Shown: one piece after another, positions 7,184 through 16,327 of the stretch
How the letters are laid out: each line of letters begins with the position of its first letter
Position numbering within the stretch: position 1 is the first letter of the stretch
Source of the DNA: Clostridia bacterium
GTDB taxonomy: Bacteria; Bacillota; Clostridia; Christensenellales; Borkfalkiaceae
Direction of reading: 5' to 3'
Length of the DNA stretch: 37,705 bases
Assembly (NCBI GenBank): GCA_017626135.1
Contig: JAGAJI010000059.1
Span: 1-37,705 of the forward strand
Program-made: the position numbers and the translations under genes
The notes under the pieces: generated by a model
The model's input: the letters and a program-made list of their open reading frames with translations, nothing else
Database searches by the model: none
Told to the model about the DNA's origin: nothing

Positions 7184-9817
7184 ATGGCTAAAAAGTATTG
7201 TTATCTTTTTACCGAAGGCGACGCATCCATGCGCGAATTGCTCGGCGGTAAAGGGGCTAACCTTGCAGAAATGACCAACATCGGTCTCCCCGTACCTCAG
7301 GGCTTCACCATTTCTACCGAAGCTTGTACGCAGTACTATGAAGACGGCAGACAGATCAATCCCGAAATCATGGCGGAAATCAACGAATACGTCGTGAAGA
7401 TGGAAGGCATTACGGGTAAGAAGTTCGGTGACAAAGATAATCCTTTGCTCGTTTCCGTACGTTCGGGCGCTCGCGCATCCATGCCCGGCATGATGGATAC
7501 CATTTTGAACCTTGGTTTGAACGAAGAAGTCGTCAATACCCTTGCTACCAAATCGGGCAACCCCCGTTGGGCATGGGACTGCTATCGTCGTTTCATTCAG
7601 ATGTACTCCGACGTCGTTATGGAAGTCGGCAAAAAGTACTTCGAAGAATTGATCGACGAAATGAAAGCAAAGAAGGGCGTAAAACAGGACGTGGAGCTCA
7701 CCGCGGAAGATTTGAAAGAACTTGCTTATCAGTTCAAAGCGGAATACAAGAGCAAGATCGGTTCCGACTTCCCTTCCGATCCCAAAGAACAGCTCATGGG
7801 CGCGGTAAAAGCCGTATTCCGTTCTTGGGACAACCCCCGTGCAAACGTATACCGTCGTGACAACGATATCCCTTATTCCTGGGGTACCGCAGTAAACGTA
7901 CAGGCAATGGCGTTCGGTAATATGGGCGAAGATTGCGGTACGGGCGTTGCGTTCACGCGTGACCCTGCTACGGGTGAAAAGAAACTGATGGGTGAATTCC
8001 TCACCAACGCACAGGGCGAAGACGTCGTTGCAGGCGTTCGTACCCCGATGCCCATCGCGCAGATGGCGGAAAAATTCCCCGAAGCGTTCGAACAGTTCAA
8101 GAACGTTTGCCAGATCCTCGAAAATCACTACCACGATATGCAGGATATGGAATTCACCGTTGAAAACAAGAAACTCTATATGCTTCAGACGAGAAACGGT
8201 AAGAGAACGGCGCAGGCGGCTCTTCAGATCGCCGTTGACCTCGTGAAAGAAGGTCACAAGACCAAAGCGGAAGCGGTCAGCATGATCGATCCCCGTAACC
8301 TCGACACCTTGCTTCACCCTCAGTTCGACGTAAAAGCGTTGAAGGCTGCTACCCCCATGGGTCGCGGTTTGGGCGCATCCCCCGGCGCAGCTTGCGGTCA
8401 GGTCGTATTCACGGCAGAAGACGCAGACGCTTGGAAGAGCGCAGGCAAGAAAGTCATCCTCGTTCGTTTGGAAACTTCCCCCGAAGATATTACGGGTATG
8501 AAGGCTTCTCAGGGTATCCTCACCGTTCGCGGCGGTATGACCTCTCACGCAGCCGTCGTTGCTCGCGGTATGGGTAAGTGCTGCGTTTCCGGTTGCGGCG
8601 ACATCGTGATGGACGAAGAAAACAAGAAGTTCACCCTTGGCGGTAAAGTATACCACGAAGGCGACTATATCTCCATCGACGGTTCCACCGGCGCTATCTA
8701 CGACGGCATCATTCCTACCGTAGACGCAACCATCTCCGGCAACTTCGATATCATCATGGGTTGGGCTGACGAATTCAGAGCATTGAAGGTCAGAACGAAC
8801 GCAGATACTCCCGCTGACGCGAAGAAAGCTCGTGAACTCGGCGCGGAAGGTATCGGTCTTTGCCGTACCGAACACATGTTCTTCGAAGCGGACAGAATCG
8901 CAGCGTTCAGAGAAATGATTTGCTCCGACACCGCGGAGGAAAGAGAAGTAGCGCTTGCTAAGATCCTTCCTTATCAGCAGGGTGACTTCGAAGCTTTGTA
9001 CGAAGCTTTGGAAGGTTTGCCCGTATGCATCCGTTTCCTCGATCCTCCTCTTCACGAATTCGTTCCCACGACGGAAGAAGATATCGAATTGCTTGCAAAA
9101 GCGCAGAACAAGAGCGTGGAAGACATCAAGGCGATCATCAGCTCCTTGCATGAATTCAACCCCATGATGGGTCACCGTGGTTGCCGTTTGGCAGTTACCT
9201 ATCCCGAAATCGCTAAGATGCAGACGCAGGCGGTTATCCGTGCGGCGATCAACGTGCAGAAGAAGCACAGCGACTGGACGGTGAAGCCTGAAATCATGAT
9301 TCCTCTCGTTGGCGACGTCAAAGAATTGAAGTACGTGAAGAAAGTCGTCGTTGAAACGGCGGAAGAGGAAATCAAGAACGCAGGCGTGAAACTCGACTAT
9401 GAAGTCGGTACGATGATCGAAATTCCCAGAGCATGCTTGACGGCTGACGAGATCGCTGCAAACGCAGACTTCTTCTGCTTCGGTACGAACGACCTTACGC
9501 AGATGACCTACGGCTTCTCCCGTGACGACGCAGGGAAATTCCTTGGCGCTTACTACGATGCGAAGATTTTCGAAAACGATCCGTTCGCGAAGTTGGATAC
9601 GGCGGGTGTCGGCAAGTTGATGGCAATGGCAATCAACCTCGGCAGACCTGTAAACAGCCACCTTCACGTTGGTATCTGTGGTGAACACGGCGGCGATCCT
9701 ACGTCCGTAGAATTCTGCCACGACATCGGTTTGGATTACGTTTCCTGCTCGCCTTATCGTGTGCCCATCGCACGTTTGTCCGCAGCGCAGGCGAATATCA
9801 AAAACCCCCGCAAATAA
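7184..9817 (+). CDS. ppdK: Pyruvate, phosphate dikinase
   Basis: The protein is 877 residues, the usual length. It interconverts pyruvate, ATP and Pi with PEP, AMP and PPi, and in anaerobic Clostridia links glycolysis to PEP supply. The N-terminal ATP-grasp domain contains KGANLAEM. The phosphohistidine is H455 in GGMTSHAAVVAR, the same position as in the Clostridium symbiosum enzyme. The C-terminal TIM barrel has the RTEHMF motif and the catalytic cysteine C832 in GICGEHGG. The start is ATG 7184 after TTGGAGGA; the frame's earlier ATG at 7166 has no ribosome site. It is monocistronic, with its own promoter and terminator. A 952-codon frame lies on the other strand but is a shadow. Confidence 0.97.
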   Translation: MAKKYCYLFTEGDASMRELLGGKGANLAEMTNIGLPVPQGFTISTEACTQYYEDGRQINPEIMAEINEYVVKMEGITGKKFGDKDNPLLVSVRSGARASMPGMMDTILNLGLNEEVVNTLATKSGNPRWAWDCYRRFIQMYSDVVMEVGKKYFEELIDEMKAKKGVKQDVELTAEDLKELAYQFKAEYKSKIGSDFPSDPKEQLMGAVKAVFRSWDNPRANVYRRDNDIPYSWGTAVNVQAMAFGNMGEDCGTGVAFTRDPATGEKKLMGEFLTNAQGEDVVAGVRTPMPIAQMAEKFPEAFEQFKNVCQILENHYHDMQDMEFTVENKKLYMLQTRNGKRTAQAALQIAVDLVKEGHKTKAEAVSMIDPRNLDTLLHPQFDVKALKAATPMGRGLGASPGAACGQVVFTAEDADAWKSAGKKVILVRLETSPEDITGMKASQGILTVRGGMTSHAAVVARGMGKCCVSGCGDIVMDEENKKFTLGGKVYHEGDYISIDGSTGAIYDGIIPTVDATISGNFDIIMGWADEFRALKVRTNADTPADAKKARELGAEGIGLCRTEHMFFEADRIAAFREMICSDTAEEREVALAKILPYQQGDFEALYEALEGLPVCIRFLDPPLHEFVPTTEEDIELLAKAQNKSVEDIKAIISSLHEFNPMMGHRGCRLAVTYPEIAKMQTQAVIRAAINVQKKHSDWTVKPEIMIPLVGDVKELKYVKKVVVETAEEEIKNAGVKLDYEVGTMIEIPRACLTADEIAANADFFCFGTNDLTQMTYGFSRDDAGKFLGAYYDAKIFENDPFAKLDTAGVGKLMAMAINLGRPVNSHLHVGICGEHGGDPTSVEFCHDIGLDYVSCSPYRVPIARLSAAQANIKNPRK

Positions 9818-9832
9818 TAAGCTTTTTGTGAA

Positions 9833-9847
9833 AAGGCAAATCGCCTT
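9833..9847 (+). other. Small hairpin after ppdK
   Basis: AAGGC-AAATC-GCCTT, 15 bases after the stop codon. It lacks a T-run and has a five-base loop, so it is neither a terminator nor an ANTAR-type hexaloop. Confidence 0.4.
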
Positions 9848-9879
9848 ATAACACAATAGGCAAAGTAAATTATAAAATC

Positions 9880-9916
9880 GACCTTGTAGAGTGTAATGCT
9901 CTGCGAGGTCTTTTTT
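9880..9916 (+). terminator. Terminator of ppdK
   Basis: GACCTTGTAGAGT pairs with GCTCTGCGAGGTC (two G-T wobbles), followed by six T. Apart from this and the promoter at 10067, the 310 bases between ppdK and the peroxiredoxin gene hold nothing I can identify. Confidence 0.85.
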
Positions 9917-10066
9917 ACGCTCAAAACCTTGTAAAAGGTTGAAAAATGGTAATTTTTCCGACTTTTTTAGGAGAGAAGTGGTAAAATACGTATTTCTCAA
10001 CTTTTTCCGAGCGGAAGGAATTTTGCGGGGTTGCTTTTCAACTCGGATATACGATTCGGAAAATAC

Positions 10067-10095
10067 TTGACAAATCGTTCAAATAGGGATAAAAT
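10067..10095 (+). promoter_or_regulatory. Promoter of the peroxiredoxin gene
   Basis: TTGACA (10067-10072), 17 bases, TAAAAT (10090-10095), about 34 bases before the start codon. Confidence 0.8.
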
Positions 10096-10128
10096 AGTCG
10101 TATAGAAAACATGGAGGACATGAAAATT

Positions 10129-10587
10129 ATGTTGGAAGTGGGAACGAAAGCACCGCAGTTTACGTTGCCCGATAAAAACGGGAAGTTGGTTTCTCTGTCC
10201 GATTTTCTCGGCAAGAAAGTGGTTTTGTATTTTTACCCGAAGGACAATACGCCCGGCTGCACGAGACAAGCGTGCGCGTTTGCGCTCAAAAATAAGGAAA
10301 TCGAAAGCAAAAACGCGGTGGTGATCGGCGTCAGCAAAGACAGCGTTCATTCGCATCTGAATTTTGCGACGAAGTATAATTTACCGTTTGTTTTGCTTTC
10401 TGATGTAGAACTTTCCGCAATTCAAGCATACGGCGTTTGGCAAGAGAAAAAGTTGTACGGCAAAGTGAGCATGGGCGTTGTGAGAACGACTTATCTGATT
10501 GACGAGCAAGGAATTATTAAAGCGGTTATGCCCAAAGTAAAACCCGACACCAACGCCGATGAAATTTTAGCGTTGTTGGAAAAGTAA
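10129..10587 (+). CDS. bcp: Thioredoxin-dependent peroxiredoxin (Bcp/PrxQ)
   Basis: The protein is 152 residues from ATG 10129. It is a cytoplasmic peroxidase that reduces H2O2 and organic peroxides with electrons from thioredoxin. The fold markers are APQFTLPDKNGKLVSLSDFLGK, then VVLYFYPKDNTPGCTRQAC, where the first cysteine is peroxidatic and the second, five residues on, is the PrxQ-type resolving cysteine. GVSKDS and the VRTTYLID strand follow. Two further in-frame ATGs lie at 10111 and 10120. GGAGG (10113-10117) is too close to the second and well placed only for 10129. In this anaerobe it probably serves oxidative stress defence. Confidence 0.93.
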   Translation: MLEVGTKAPQFTLPDKNGKLVSLSDFLGKKVVLYFYPKDNTPGCTRQACAFALKNKEIESKNAVVIGVSKDSVHSHLNFATKYNLPFVLLSDVELSAIQAYGVWQEKKLYGKVSMGVVRTTYLIDEQGIIKAVMPKVKPDTNADEILALLEK

Positions 10588-10701
10588 AACGAGCGAAAAG
10601 TTTTTTTAGTTACTCTTGTGGCATAGAGAAACCGACGAAATACGTACCGGTATGCGCTCCGAAAAGGGTTGCCACAAAAGAATTTGACGAGGGAAATCCA
10701 A

Positions 10702-11106
10702 ATGAAGATCGAATACAAAGACGTGCATCGTTTTGAACGTGAAGAATTGCAAAGGCTGTTCCTTTCGGTGGAATGGTCGTCGGGACGCTTTCCCGACAAG
10801 TTGGTGGTTGCCATGCAAAATTACCCAACCGTTTTTTCTGCCTGGGATGGAAAAAAACTCGTCGGCATGATCTGCGTCATGGACGACGGGATTATGAACG
10901 CCTACGTGCATTACCTTCTCGTCGATCCCGAGTATCAGGGCAAAACCATCGGCAGAACGCTTGTAAATATGGTAAAAGAAAAATATAAGGAGTATCTGCG
11001 TATCGTGCTCGTCGCGTACGACGACGCGCTCCCTTTTTATGAGGCTTGTGGGTTTGAAAAGGGGAAAGATTCCTCCCCGATGTTTATCACGTCGCTTTGG
11101 ACGTAA
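10702..11106 (+). CDS. GNAT-family N-acetyltransferase
   Basis: The protein is 134 residues from ATG 10702, after GAGGG. It has the GNAT fold: the strand KKLVGMICVMDDG, then YVHYLLVDPEYQGKTIGRTLV, which carries the acetyl-CoA-binding Q/R-x-x-G-x-G/A-like loop (QGKTIG), and the final FYEACGFEKG strand. It transfers an acetyl group from acetyl-CoA to an amine that cannot be predicted. It lies 114 bases after the peroxiredoxin gene without a clear promoter, so it may be co-transcribed with it. An inverted repeat CTTGTGGCA/TGCCACAAAAG frames that gap. Confidence 0.88.
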   Translation: MKIEYKDVHRFEREELQRLFLSVEWSSGRFPDKLVVAMQNYPTVFSAWDGKKLVGMICVMDDGIMNAYVHYLLVDPEYQGKTIGRTLVNMVKEKYKEYLRIVLVAYDDALPFYEACGFEKGKDSSPMFITSLWT

Positions 11107-11180
11107 TACGACCAAATCCCGATTTTTTTCCGTATCGGGGAAGTGCAAGGCGGGAAGGATTGCAGATCGCGAACGAAAAA

Positions 11181-11215
11181 GGGGCGGAGTTTGAAAAAAA
11201 CTCCGCCCCGTCTTT
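11181..11215 (+). terminator. Terminator of the GNAT gene
   Basis: GGGGCGGAGTTT and AAACTCCGCCCC form a 12-bp perfect stem with a five-base loop (11181-11209), followed by GTCTTTG, a short T-rich tail. Confidence 0.8.
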
Positions 11216-11497
11216 GTTTGCCCTAAAATCCGCAAGGGGTGACGTTACGTGGCGGGAACGCCGTTTTTAGGGAGCTTTTCGTGGATTTCAGACAATTATT
11301 TACCTTTTGATTTCAAACCGTTTCTATGGAGAATCTGCTTTCTTCCTATGAAAAAGGAGAATATGGACGTTAGGACGGTTATGACAACAAAAATAATGAC
11401 ACAAACTAATATACGCATGGGGGAAATGCGTTCGCCGAGAATTTTTGTTTTTCACATTTTTTTCATTTGACGCAAGCGGGATTTATTCGCAAAATAT
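11216..11497 (+). other. Intergenic region without a supported gene
   Basis: A short frame beginning at 11350 or 11365 has an AAGGAG too close to its ATG and a non-protein-like composition, so I do not call it. A small hairpin ACGCAT/ATGCGT lies near 11415-11432. Nothing else stands out. Confidence 0.4.
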
Positions 11498-11526
11498 TTG
11501 ACAGCCGTATCGAATCGTGCTATAAT
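11498..11526 (+). promoter_or_regulatory. Promoter of the V-ATPase operon
   Basis: TTGACA (11498-11503), 17 bases, TATAAT (11521-11526), about 70 bases before the first gene. No second promoter was seen inside the operon. Confidence 0.88.
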
Positions 11527-11596
11527 ATATCGTAATAAGGCAAATTATCAATCTTTTCATCCTTCCCCAATGGGAAAGGCAAAAGCGGAGTTTTCT

Positions 11597-11914
11597 ATGG
11601 AAGAAATTATCAAATCGATCACCGAAGCGGAAGCGCAGGCGGAAGTGCTCAAAGCGCAGGCTTTGGCGCGCGCCGCGGAAATTGCGGAACTTGCGGAAGA
11701 ACGCGCCGCGGAAATAGAAAAGAAGTCCGCAAAGGAGTGCAAGGAGTTCCGCGAAAACGCGTTGAAGACCGCGCAGGCGCAAGCGCAACAGGCGTACGAT
11801 CGCGCAATCGAAGAAAAGCGCGGCGAAGCGAAGACGTACGTGGAGCAACACCTCGAACGGTGCAACTTGCAGGTACAAGAAATAGTACGGAGGGTTTTGA
11901 GTGGCAATTGCTGA
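11597..11914 (+). CDS. V-type ATPase subunit G/H (peripheral stalk)
   Basis: This 105-residue, almost entirely helical protein is rich in Ala, Glu, Lys and Gln (SITEAEAQAEVLKAQALARA and onward), as expected of the coiled-coil stalk subunit that pairs with subunit E. It is identified by composition and by its place as first gene before subunit I. The start is ATG 11597 after GCGGAG; the frame extends upstream to 11498 without a ribosome site. The last 14 bases overlap the next gene, which implies coupled translation. Confidence 0.8.
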   Translation: MEEIIKSITEAEAQAEVLKAQALARAAEIAELAEERAAEIEKKSAKECKEFRENALKTAQAQAQQAYDRAIEEKRGEAKTYVEQHLERCNLQVQEIVRRVLSGNC

Positions 11915-13886
11915 AATGAGCAAGCTCAACCTCGTGGCGATGTCCTACGACAGGGATCGGATACTCAACGCCCTGCAAAGGACGAACGCAACGGAGGTCA
12001 AGCTACAATACGAAGCCGAAAATACCGTGGCGTTGTCGGCGGATAACGAACAGTTAAAAGCGTATCTCGGTAGGATCGAGAGTGCGCTCGATTCCCTGTG
12101 CGCGGAAACGGATGCTTACAATAAGGATCGCAAAATCAAGTCCGACGTGCTCAAAGACGGGTTTGAGGTCAGCTATTCCGAGTTTATGGGCGCCAAGGAC
12201 AAAAAGGAAGAGGCGGACGCGTTGGTGGCGCAAATCGAGGGACTGGAAGGGCGGAAAAAGGAGCTCCACACGGAGCTTACCAAACTTCGCCGCACGATTT
12301 TCTCGGCAGAAATTTACGCCGCGGTGCACGAGCCCTTGAATTCCTTCCGCGACACCGCTCATGCGAAAGTTCGACTGGGCACCCTGCCCCTCTCCGTCAA
12401 AGAGGAGTTTTTCAAGGCGATCGAAGGAGAACCTCTTTCCGCCTGTACGGTACTTGCCGCGGACGCGGATACCCTGCTCGTCTTGGCGGCGGCGCACAAG
12501 TCGTCTACGGAATTCGACAAGATTTTGTCCAACTTCGGGTTCCTTCCCTGTCCCTTTGACGAAGGGCGTTCGGGCACGGAATTTTTCCATGCCCTGAAAG
12601 CGCGTGAAACCGAGCTTTGCGAGGAAATACAGGCGAACGTTGAGGCAATCTATTCGTTGAGCGTACACGTGTCCTTCCTGAAAATTTACAGCGATTATAT
12701 CGCGTTTGAGCTGGAAAAGGCGGAGCTTTCGGACAAGATGCGCGCCACGCAGACGACTTTTCTTCTCGAAGCGTACGTGCCCAAGGAAGCGGAGGACGCC
12801 GTGAAAGAGGCGCTCGACGGCGTGAGCAACGCCCTCTATTACGAATTTTCCAAACCGTCCGAGGACGAGATGCCGCCCACGCTCTATCAGAACAATAAGG
12901 TGGTGAAGAACTTCGAGGCGATTACGAATATGTACTCGCCCGTGAGCTATCGGGAATTCGATCCCAACGCCGTGATGTCCATCTTTTACAGCATCTTCCT
13001 CGGCTTTATCATGGGGGATATCGGGTACGGGCTTTTGATGCTCCTCGGCGGCGGTTTTCTCTACTTCAAACAGGGCAACCGCGACAGCGGACTCAAACGC
13101 CTGTCGGGCGTGTTCGCGGTGGGCGGCGTATTCGCCCTCGTCTGGGGATTTTTGTTCAATTCCCTGTTCGGGTTGTCCTTGCCCTTCCTGACGGCGGTCA
13201 TTCCCGACGCGCAAAAGGATATGTGGTCGTTTATCGGGATCCGTATCCCGGCGGTGCTCGTCATCAGTCTGGAAATCGGCGTGGTACAGCTCATGGCAGG
13301 ATATCTGTGCAAGGCATGGCAATGCTGGCGACGGAAACAGATTGCAGACGGCGTCTTCGACGGCGTCGTGTGGGCGATCTTCTCCGTGGGCGTGGGGCTT
13401 GCCATCGTCGGACTCGTCGACGAGGCGCAGATGCCCGTGCTTGCGTATACGGGTGGAATCATCGCAGGTGTCAGCCTGTTGGTGGCGATTCTCACCGCAG
13501 GCAGAAAGGAGAAATTCCTCGGAAAATTCACCAAGGGCTTCGGCGCGGCGTACGGCATCATCAACTACGCGTCCGACGTATTGAGCTACGCCCGACTGTA
13601 CGGGCTCATGCTCTCGGGTGCGGTCATTGCGCAGATCGTGTCGCAATACTCGGTGGATTTCATTTTAGGCGGCAACCCCGTCTTTATCCTTTTAGGCGTG
13701 GTGCTTATGGTCGTGGGACATCTGTTTAACCTCGCGATCGGGCTCCTCGGCGCCTACATTCACGACGCAAGATTGCAGTACGTGGAGTTCTACGGCAGAT
13801 TCTACGAAGGGGAAGGGGAACTGTTCACCCCCCTCGGATCTACCCATAAATATATCTATTTGCCGTTAAAAGCGGAAACGAAATAA
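11901..13886 (+). CDS. ntpI: V-type ATPase subunit I (membrane a-type subunit)
   Basis: The protein is 661 residues. Residues 1 to about 330 form the cytoplasmic arm with two long coiled coils that bind the peripheral stalks. The rest is a membrane domain with about seven to eight segments, beginning NAVMSIFYSIFLGFIMGDIGYG. It contains the ion half-channels and the rotor-facing arginine (in YASDVLSYARLYGLMLSG). The start is GTG 11901 after GGAGGG; the frame overlaps the upstream gene by 14 bases. It couples ion flow to rotation of the K ring. Confidence 0.94.
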   Translation: MAIAEMSKLNLVAMSYDRDRILNALQRTNATEVKLQYEAENTVALSADNEQLKAYLGRIESALDSLCAETDAYNKDRKIKSDVLKDGFEVSYSEFMGAKDKKEEADALVAQIEGLEGRKKELHTELTKLRRTIFSAEIYAAVHEPLNSFRDTAHAKVRLGTLPLSVKEEFFKAIEGEPLSACTVLAADADTLLVLAAAHKSSTEFDKILSNFGFLPCPFDEGRSGTEFFHALKARETELCEEIQANVEAIYSLSVHVSFLKIYSDYIAFELEKAELSDKMRATQTTFLLEAYVPKEAEDAVKEALDGVSNALYYEFSKPSEDEMPPTLYQNNKVVKNFEAITNMYSPVSYREFDPNAVMSIFYSIFLGFIMGDIGYGLLMLLGGGFLYFKQGNRDSGLKRLSGVFAVGGVFALVWGFLFNSLFGLSLPFLTAVIPDAQKDMWSFIGIRIPAVLVISLEIGVVQLMAGYLCKAWQCWRRKQIADGVFDGVVWAIFSVGVGLAIVGLVDEAQMPVLAYTGGIIAGVSLLVAILTAGRKEKFLGKFTKGFGAAYGIINYASDVLSYARLYGLMLSGAVIAQIVSQYSVDFILGGNPVFILLGVVLMVVGHLFNLAIGLLGAYIHDARLQYVEFYGRFYEGEGELFTPLGSTHKYIYLPLKAETK

Positions 13887-13941
13887 GTCGAAAAAAAAGA
13901 AAATAAAAATTAAAATAAAAACAACATTCGGAGGTTTTCAT

Positions 13942-14388
13942 ATGAATGGTAATGCAATTGCGATGATCGGGGTTGCGCTCTGCGCGATCCTCTGCGGTAT
14001 CGGGTCCAGCATCGGTCTTTTCAAGACGGGCAGCGCGGCAGCCGGCGTGTTGGGGGAAAATCCCAAGAAGTTCGGGAAAGTGCTCGTGCTCGTGCTCCTT
14101 CCTGCAACGCAGGGTATCTACGGCTTCATCATCGCCATCATCGCGTCTTCGTCCGTAGCAGGTATTGCAACCGTAGACCAGGGCTGGGCTATGCTCGGCG
14201 CGGTACTGCCCATGGCGATTTCCGGTCTCGTCACCGGTATCTTTCAGGGCAAATCGGCTGTCAACTGTATCTATGCGGTCGGCAAGCAGGATTCCCTCGG
14301 CGGTAAGTTGATCATCTATCCCGCCATGATTGAATTCTACGCGATCCTCGGGCTCATCATTTCCATCATGCTCGTGGCGATCGTGTAA
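13942..14388 (+). CDS. ntpK: V-type ATPase subunit K (rotor ring), Na+-type
   Basis: The protein is 148 residues with four membrane helices, a fused pair of c-type hairpins. It forms the rotor ring. The ion-binding glutamate is E131 in PAMIEFYAILG. T56, Q57 and Y60 (LLPATQGIYGF) and Q102 (FQGKSAV) align, eight residues earlier, with T64, Q65, Y68, Q110 and E139 of the Na+-binding Enterococcus hirae NtpK as I recall it. This predicts Na+ rather than H+ as the coupling ion. GGAGG precedes the ATG. The 55-base gap after ntpI is the longest in the operon. Confidence 0.95.
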   Translation: MNGNAIAMIGVALCAILCGIGSSIGLFKTGSAAAGVLGENPKKFGKVLVLVLLPATQGIYGFIIAIIASSSVAGIATVDQGWAMLGAVLPMAISGLVTGIFQGKSAVNCIYAVGKQDSLGGKLIIYPAMIEFYAILGLIISIMLVAIV

Positions 14389-14400
14389 TCGGGTACGACT

Positions 14401-14967
14401 ATGAGCAAGGAAGAGATTGTCGGAAGGATCATTTCCGATGCGGAAGAGGAAGCGAAAGCGATCGTAGAGGCGGCGGAGGAAAAAGCCGCGCAGACGGTTG
14501 CCAAGGCGGAATCGAAGGCGGAAGAGGCGAGAAAGGACACGGAAGCGGAGGCCGCGCATAAGGTCAAGGGAATCTTTGACGGCAAGGCGGCGACCGCCCG
14601 TCTCGACGGTGCGAAGATCATGCTCGGCGCGAAGCGGGACGTCCTCGACGAAGTTTACGCGCGCGCGTTGCGTTCACTCGTCGAGTTGGATAAGGAGAGT
14701 GCCCTTGCGCTTGCGGAAAGACTGTTGAAGTCCTACGCAGAGGAAGGGGATTGTGTCACGTTTGCCAAGAACTACCCTTACGCAGAGGACGTGGTTTTGC
14801 TCCCCGTCGTGGAGGAAAAGCATTTGCGCGTTTCCCTCGAACGGGTGGAGCTGGACGGCGGATTTATTCTCGTCGGCAGACGGTCGGACAAAAATCTTTC
14901 CTACGGCGCCCTTCTTTCCGCGGACAGGGAAGAGAGGCAGGCGGAGATCGCCTCGCAGATCTTTTAA
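14401..14967 (+). CDS. ntpE: V-type ATPase subunit E (peripheral stalk)
   Basis: The protein is 188 residues. The first 60 or so are a highly charged Ala/Glu/Lys coiled coil (ISDAEEEAKAIVEAAEEKAA) that pairs with subunit G/H. The remainder is the globular head (VELDGGFILVGRRSDKNLSYG, near residues 155-175) that binds the catalytic head. It sits 12 bases after ntpK, and no strong ribosome site precedes its ATG, so translation may depend on the upstream gene. Confidence 0.92.
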   Translation: MSKEEIVGRIISDAEEEAKAIVEAAEEKAAQTVAKAESKAEEARKDTEAEAAHKVKGIFDGKAATARLDGAKIMLGAKRDVLDEVYARALRSLVELDKESALALAERLLKSYAEEGDCVTFAKNYPYAEDVVLLPVVEEKHLRVSLERVELDGGFILVGRRSDKNLSYGALLSADREERQAEIASQIF

Positions 14968-14978
14968 CGGGTTAGACG

Positions 14979-15953
14979 ATGTTAGACGTTTTGTATACCA
15001 ACGGCGTGATTGCCGCTCGGGAAAAATATCTTTTGAAAGATAAGATAGCAAAGTTGTGTGAAACGGACGCGGAAGAGGCGTTGCGCCAGCTCATGGACGG
15101 CGGGTTCGGCAAGGGGGCGGAAGTCAATTCCCCCTATGAGTACGAAACGCTCGTGGAAGCGGACGAGAAGTCGATCGACGAGTTCATTCGCGAGTACGCC
15201 CCTTCGCAAGCGGAGGCGGTCTATTTGCTCGCGCCCCGCGATTTCCACAACGCGAAAGCGTTGGTCAAGGCGCAGTATTTGGGGCTCGACGGGAGCAATA
15301 TGCTCGCGCCCGAGGGACTTTTGCCCGTGGCGACGATCCAAGAGAGTATCCGCGAAGAGAAGTACGATTTGCTCGGCGAGGAACTGGGCGGAGCGGTAAA
15401 AGCCGCCGCCGCATTGTTTGCCGAGGAAAATAGCGGCGTTTCGGGCGCGGAAGTGGGTTGTATTTTCGAAAAGGCGCTCTATGCCTACCTTTCCAAAGGG
15501 TGCGCAAAAAACGGGATTTTGAAAAAACTCGTCGCGGCAAAGGCGGACATGACGAATATTTTAACCGCCCTGCGCACTTCGGACGAAGAGTACGCGAGAA
15601 AACGCTATTTGGGCGGCGGCGTATTGCGGGAAGAACAGCTCGCAAAATTGTTTGCAGACGATGCGGAGAAAGCTTCGCACGCGTTGGACGGCACGCCGTA
15701 CGCGGAATTTGTAAGAACGTGTTTCGAGGAGAAACTCGTCGGCAAGCCGATGACGCAAGCCGAGCGCCTGCTTGAAAGCTACGACACGGTGTATTTCACG
15801 GCGAAAAAGTACGAGCTTGTGAAAAATCAGCCCTTCTTGTATTACGTATTCCGCCGTCGCGCGGAAAACGAGAACGTGCGCATTCTTTTCGTATGCTTGC
15901 TTGCAGGCATGAAAGAAGGCGATATCAAAAAGCGCTTGCGGGCGTTTGAGTAA
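14979..15953 (+). CDS. ntpC: V-type ATPase subunit C (AC39/d-type)
   Basis: The protein is 324 residues, all-helical and usual in length. It is the funnel-shaped adaptor that sits on the K ring and receives the central shaft. Recognisable are the N-terminal LYTNGVIAAREKYLLK, the repeated helical units with DMTNILTALRTSDEE (residues about 189-203), and the C-terminal PFLYYVFRRRAENENVRILF, which is typical of the family. It lies 11 bases downstream of ntpE. Confidence 0.92.
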   Translation: MLDVLYTNGVIAAREKYLLKDKIAKLCETDAEEALRQLMDGGFGKGAEVNSPYEYETLVEADEKSIDEFIREYAPSQAEAVYLLAPRDFHNAKALVKAQYLGLDGSNMLAPEGLLPVATIQESIREEKYDLLGEELGGAVKAAAALFAEENSGVSGAEVGCIFEKALYAYLSKGCAKNGILKKLVAAKADMTNILTALRTSDEEYARKRYLGGGVLREEQLAKLFADDAEKASHALDGTPYAEFVRTCFEEKLVGKPMTQAERLLESYDTVYFTAKKYELVKNQPFLYYVFRRRAENENVRILFVCLLAGMKEGDIKKRLRAFE

Positions 15954-15986
15954 ACTTAGTGGCGAATTTTCGCGCGAGGTCTTTCT

Positions 15987-16304
15987 ATGATAGGTAAAAT
16001 GGCGATCGTCGGCGACGGCGACAGTATCACGGTATTCAAAGCCGCAGGCGTGGCGGCGTTCCCTGCCGAAAACGAGGGGAAGGCGCGGGAGATCCTGCGC
16101 AAAATCGCCAAGGAGTACAAGATCATCTTCCTCACCGAAGAGCTTGCCCGTCCTTTGGCGGATTTCCTCAAACGGTTTGACGAGGAACCCTATCCCGTCG
16201 TGTTGAGTATTCCGTCTAAAAGCGGAAGCACGGGGTATGGCGAAGAGGCGCTCAAAAGCGCCATGGAACGCGCGCTCGGCGTGGATATTCTTTTTAATAA
16301 TTGA
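15987..16304 (+). CDS. ntpG: V-type ATPase subunit F
   Basis: The protein is 105 residues: MIGKMAIVGDGDSITVFKAAGV, a receiver-like alpha/beta fold, IIFLTEELA in the middle and PVVLSIPSKSGSTGYGEEAL at the end, as in subunit F. F binds subunit D in the central shaft. In Enterococcus nomenclature this gene is ntpG. The start is ATG 15987; a weak CGAGG lies ten bases upstream. Confidence 0.93.
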   Translation: MIGKMAIVGDGDSITVFKAAGVAAFPAENEGKAREILRKIAKEYKIIFLTEELARPLADFLKRFDEEPYPVVLSIPSKSGSTGYGEEALKSAMERALGVDILFNN

Positions 16305-16327
16305 TTTTGCGAAAGTAAGAGGTTTCT

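Noticed and set aside
7142..10000. 952-codon open frame antisense to ppdK
   Set aside because: It mirrors ppdK codon by codon, has no ribosome site and no recognisable domain; long antisense frames are common opposite GC-rich conserved genes.
11350..11470. Small ORF before the V-ATPase operon
   Set aside because: Ribosome site badly spaced and composition not protein-like.
12054..13646. 530-codon antisense frame over ntpI, and a 524-codon one over ntpA (16856-18430)
   Set aside because: Arg/His/Asp-rich shadows of the real genes on the other strand.
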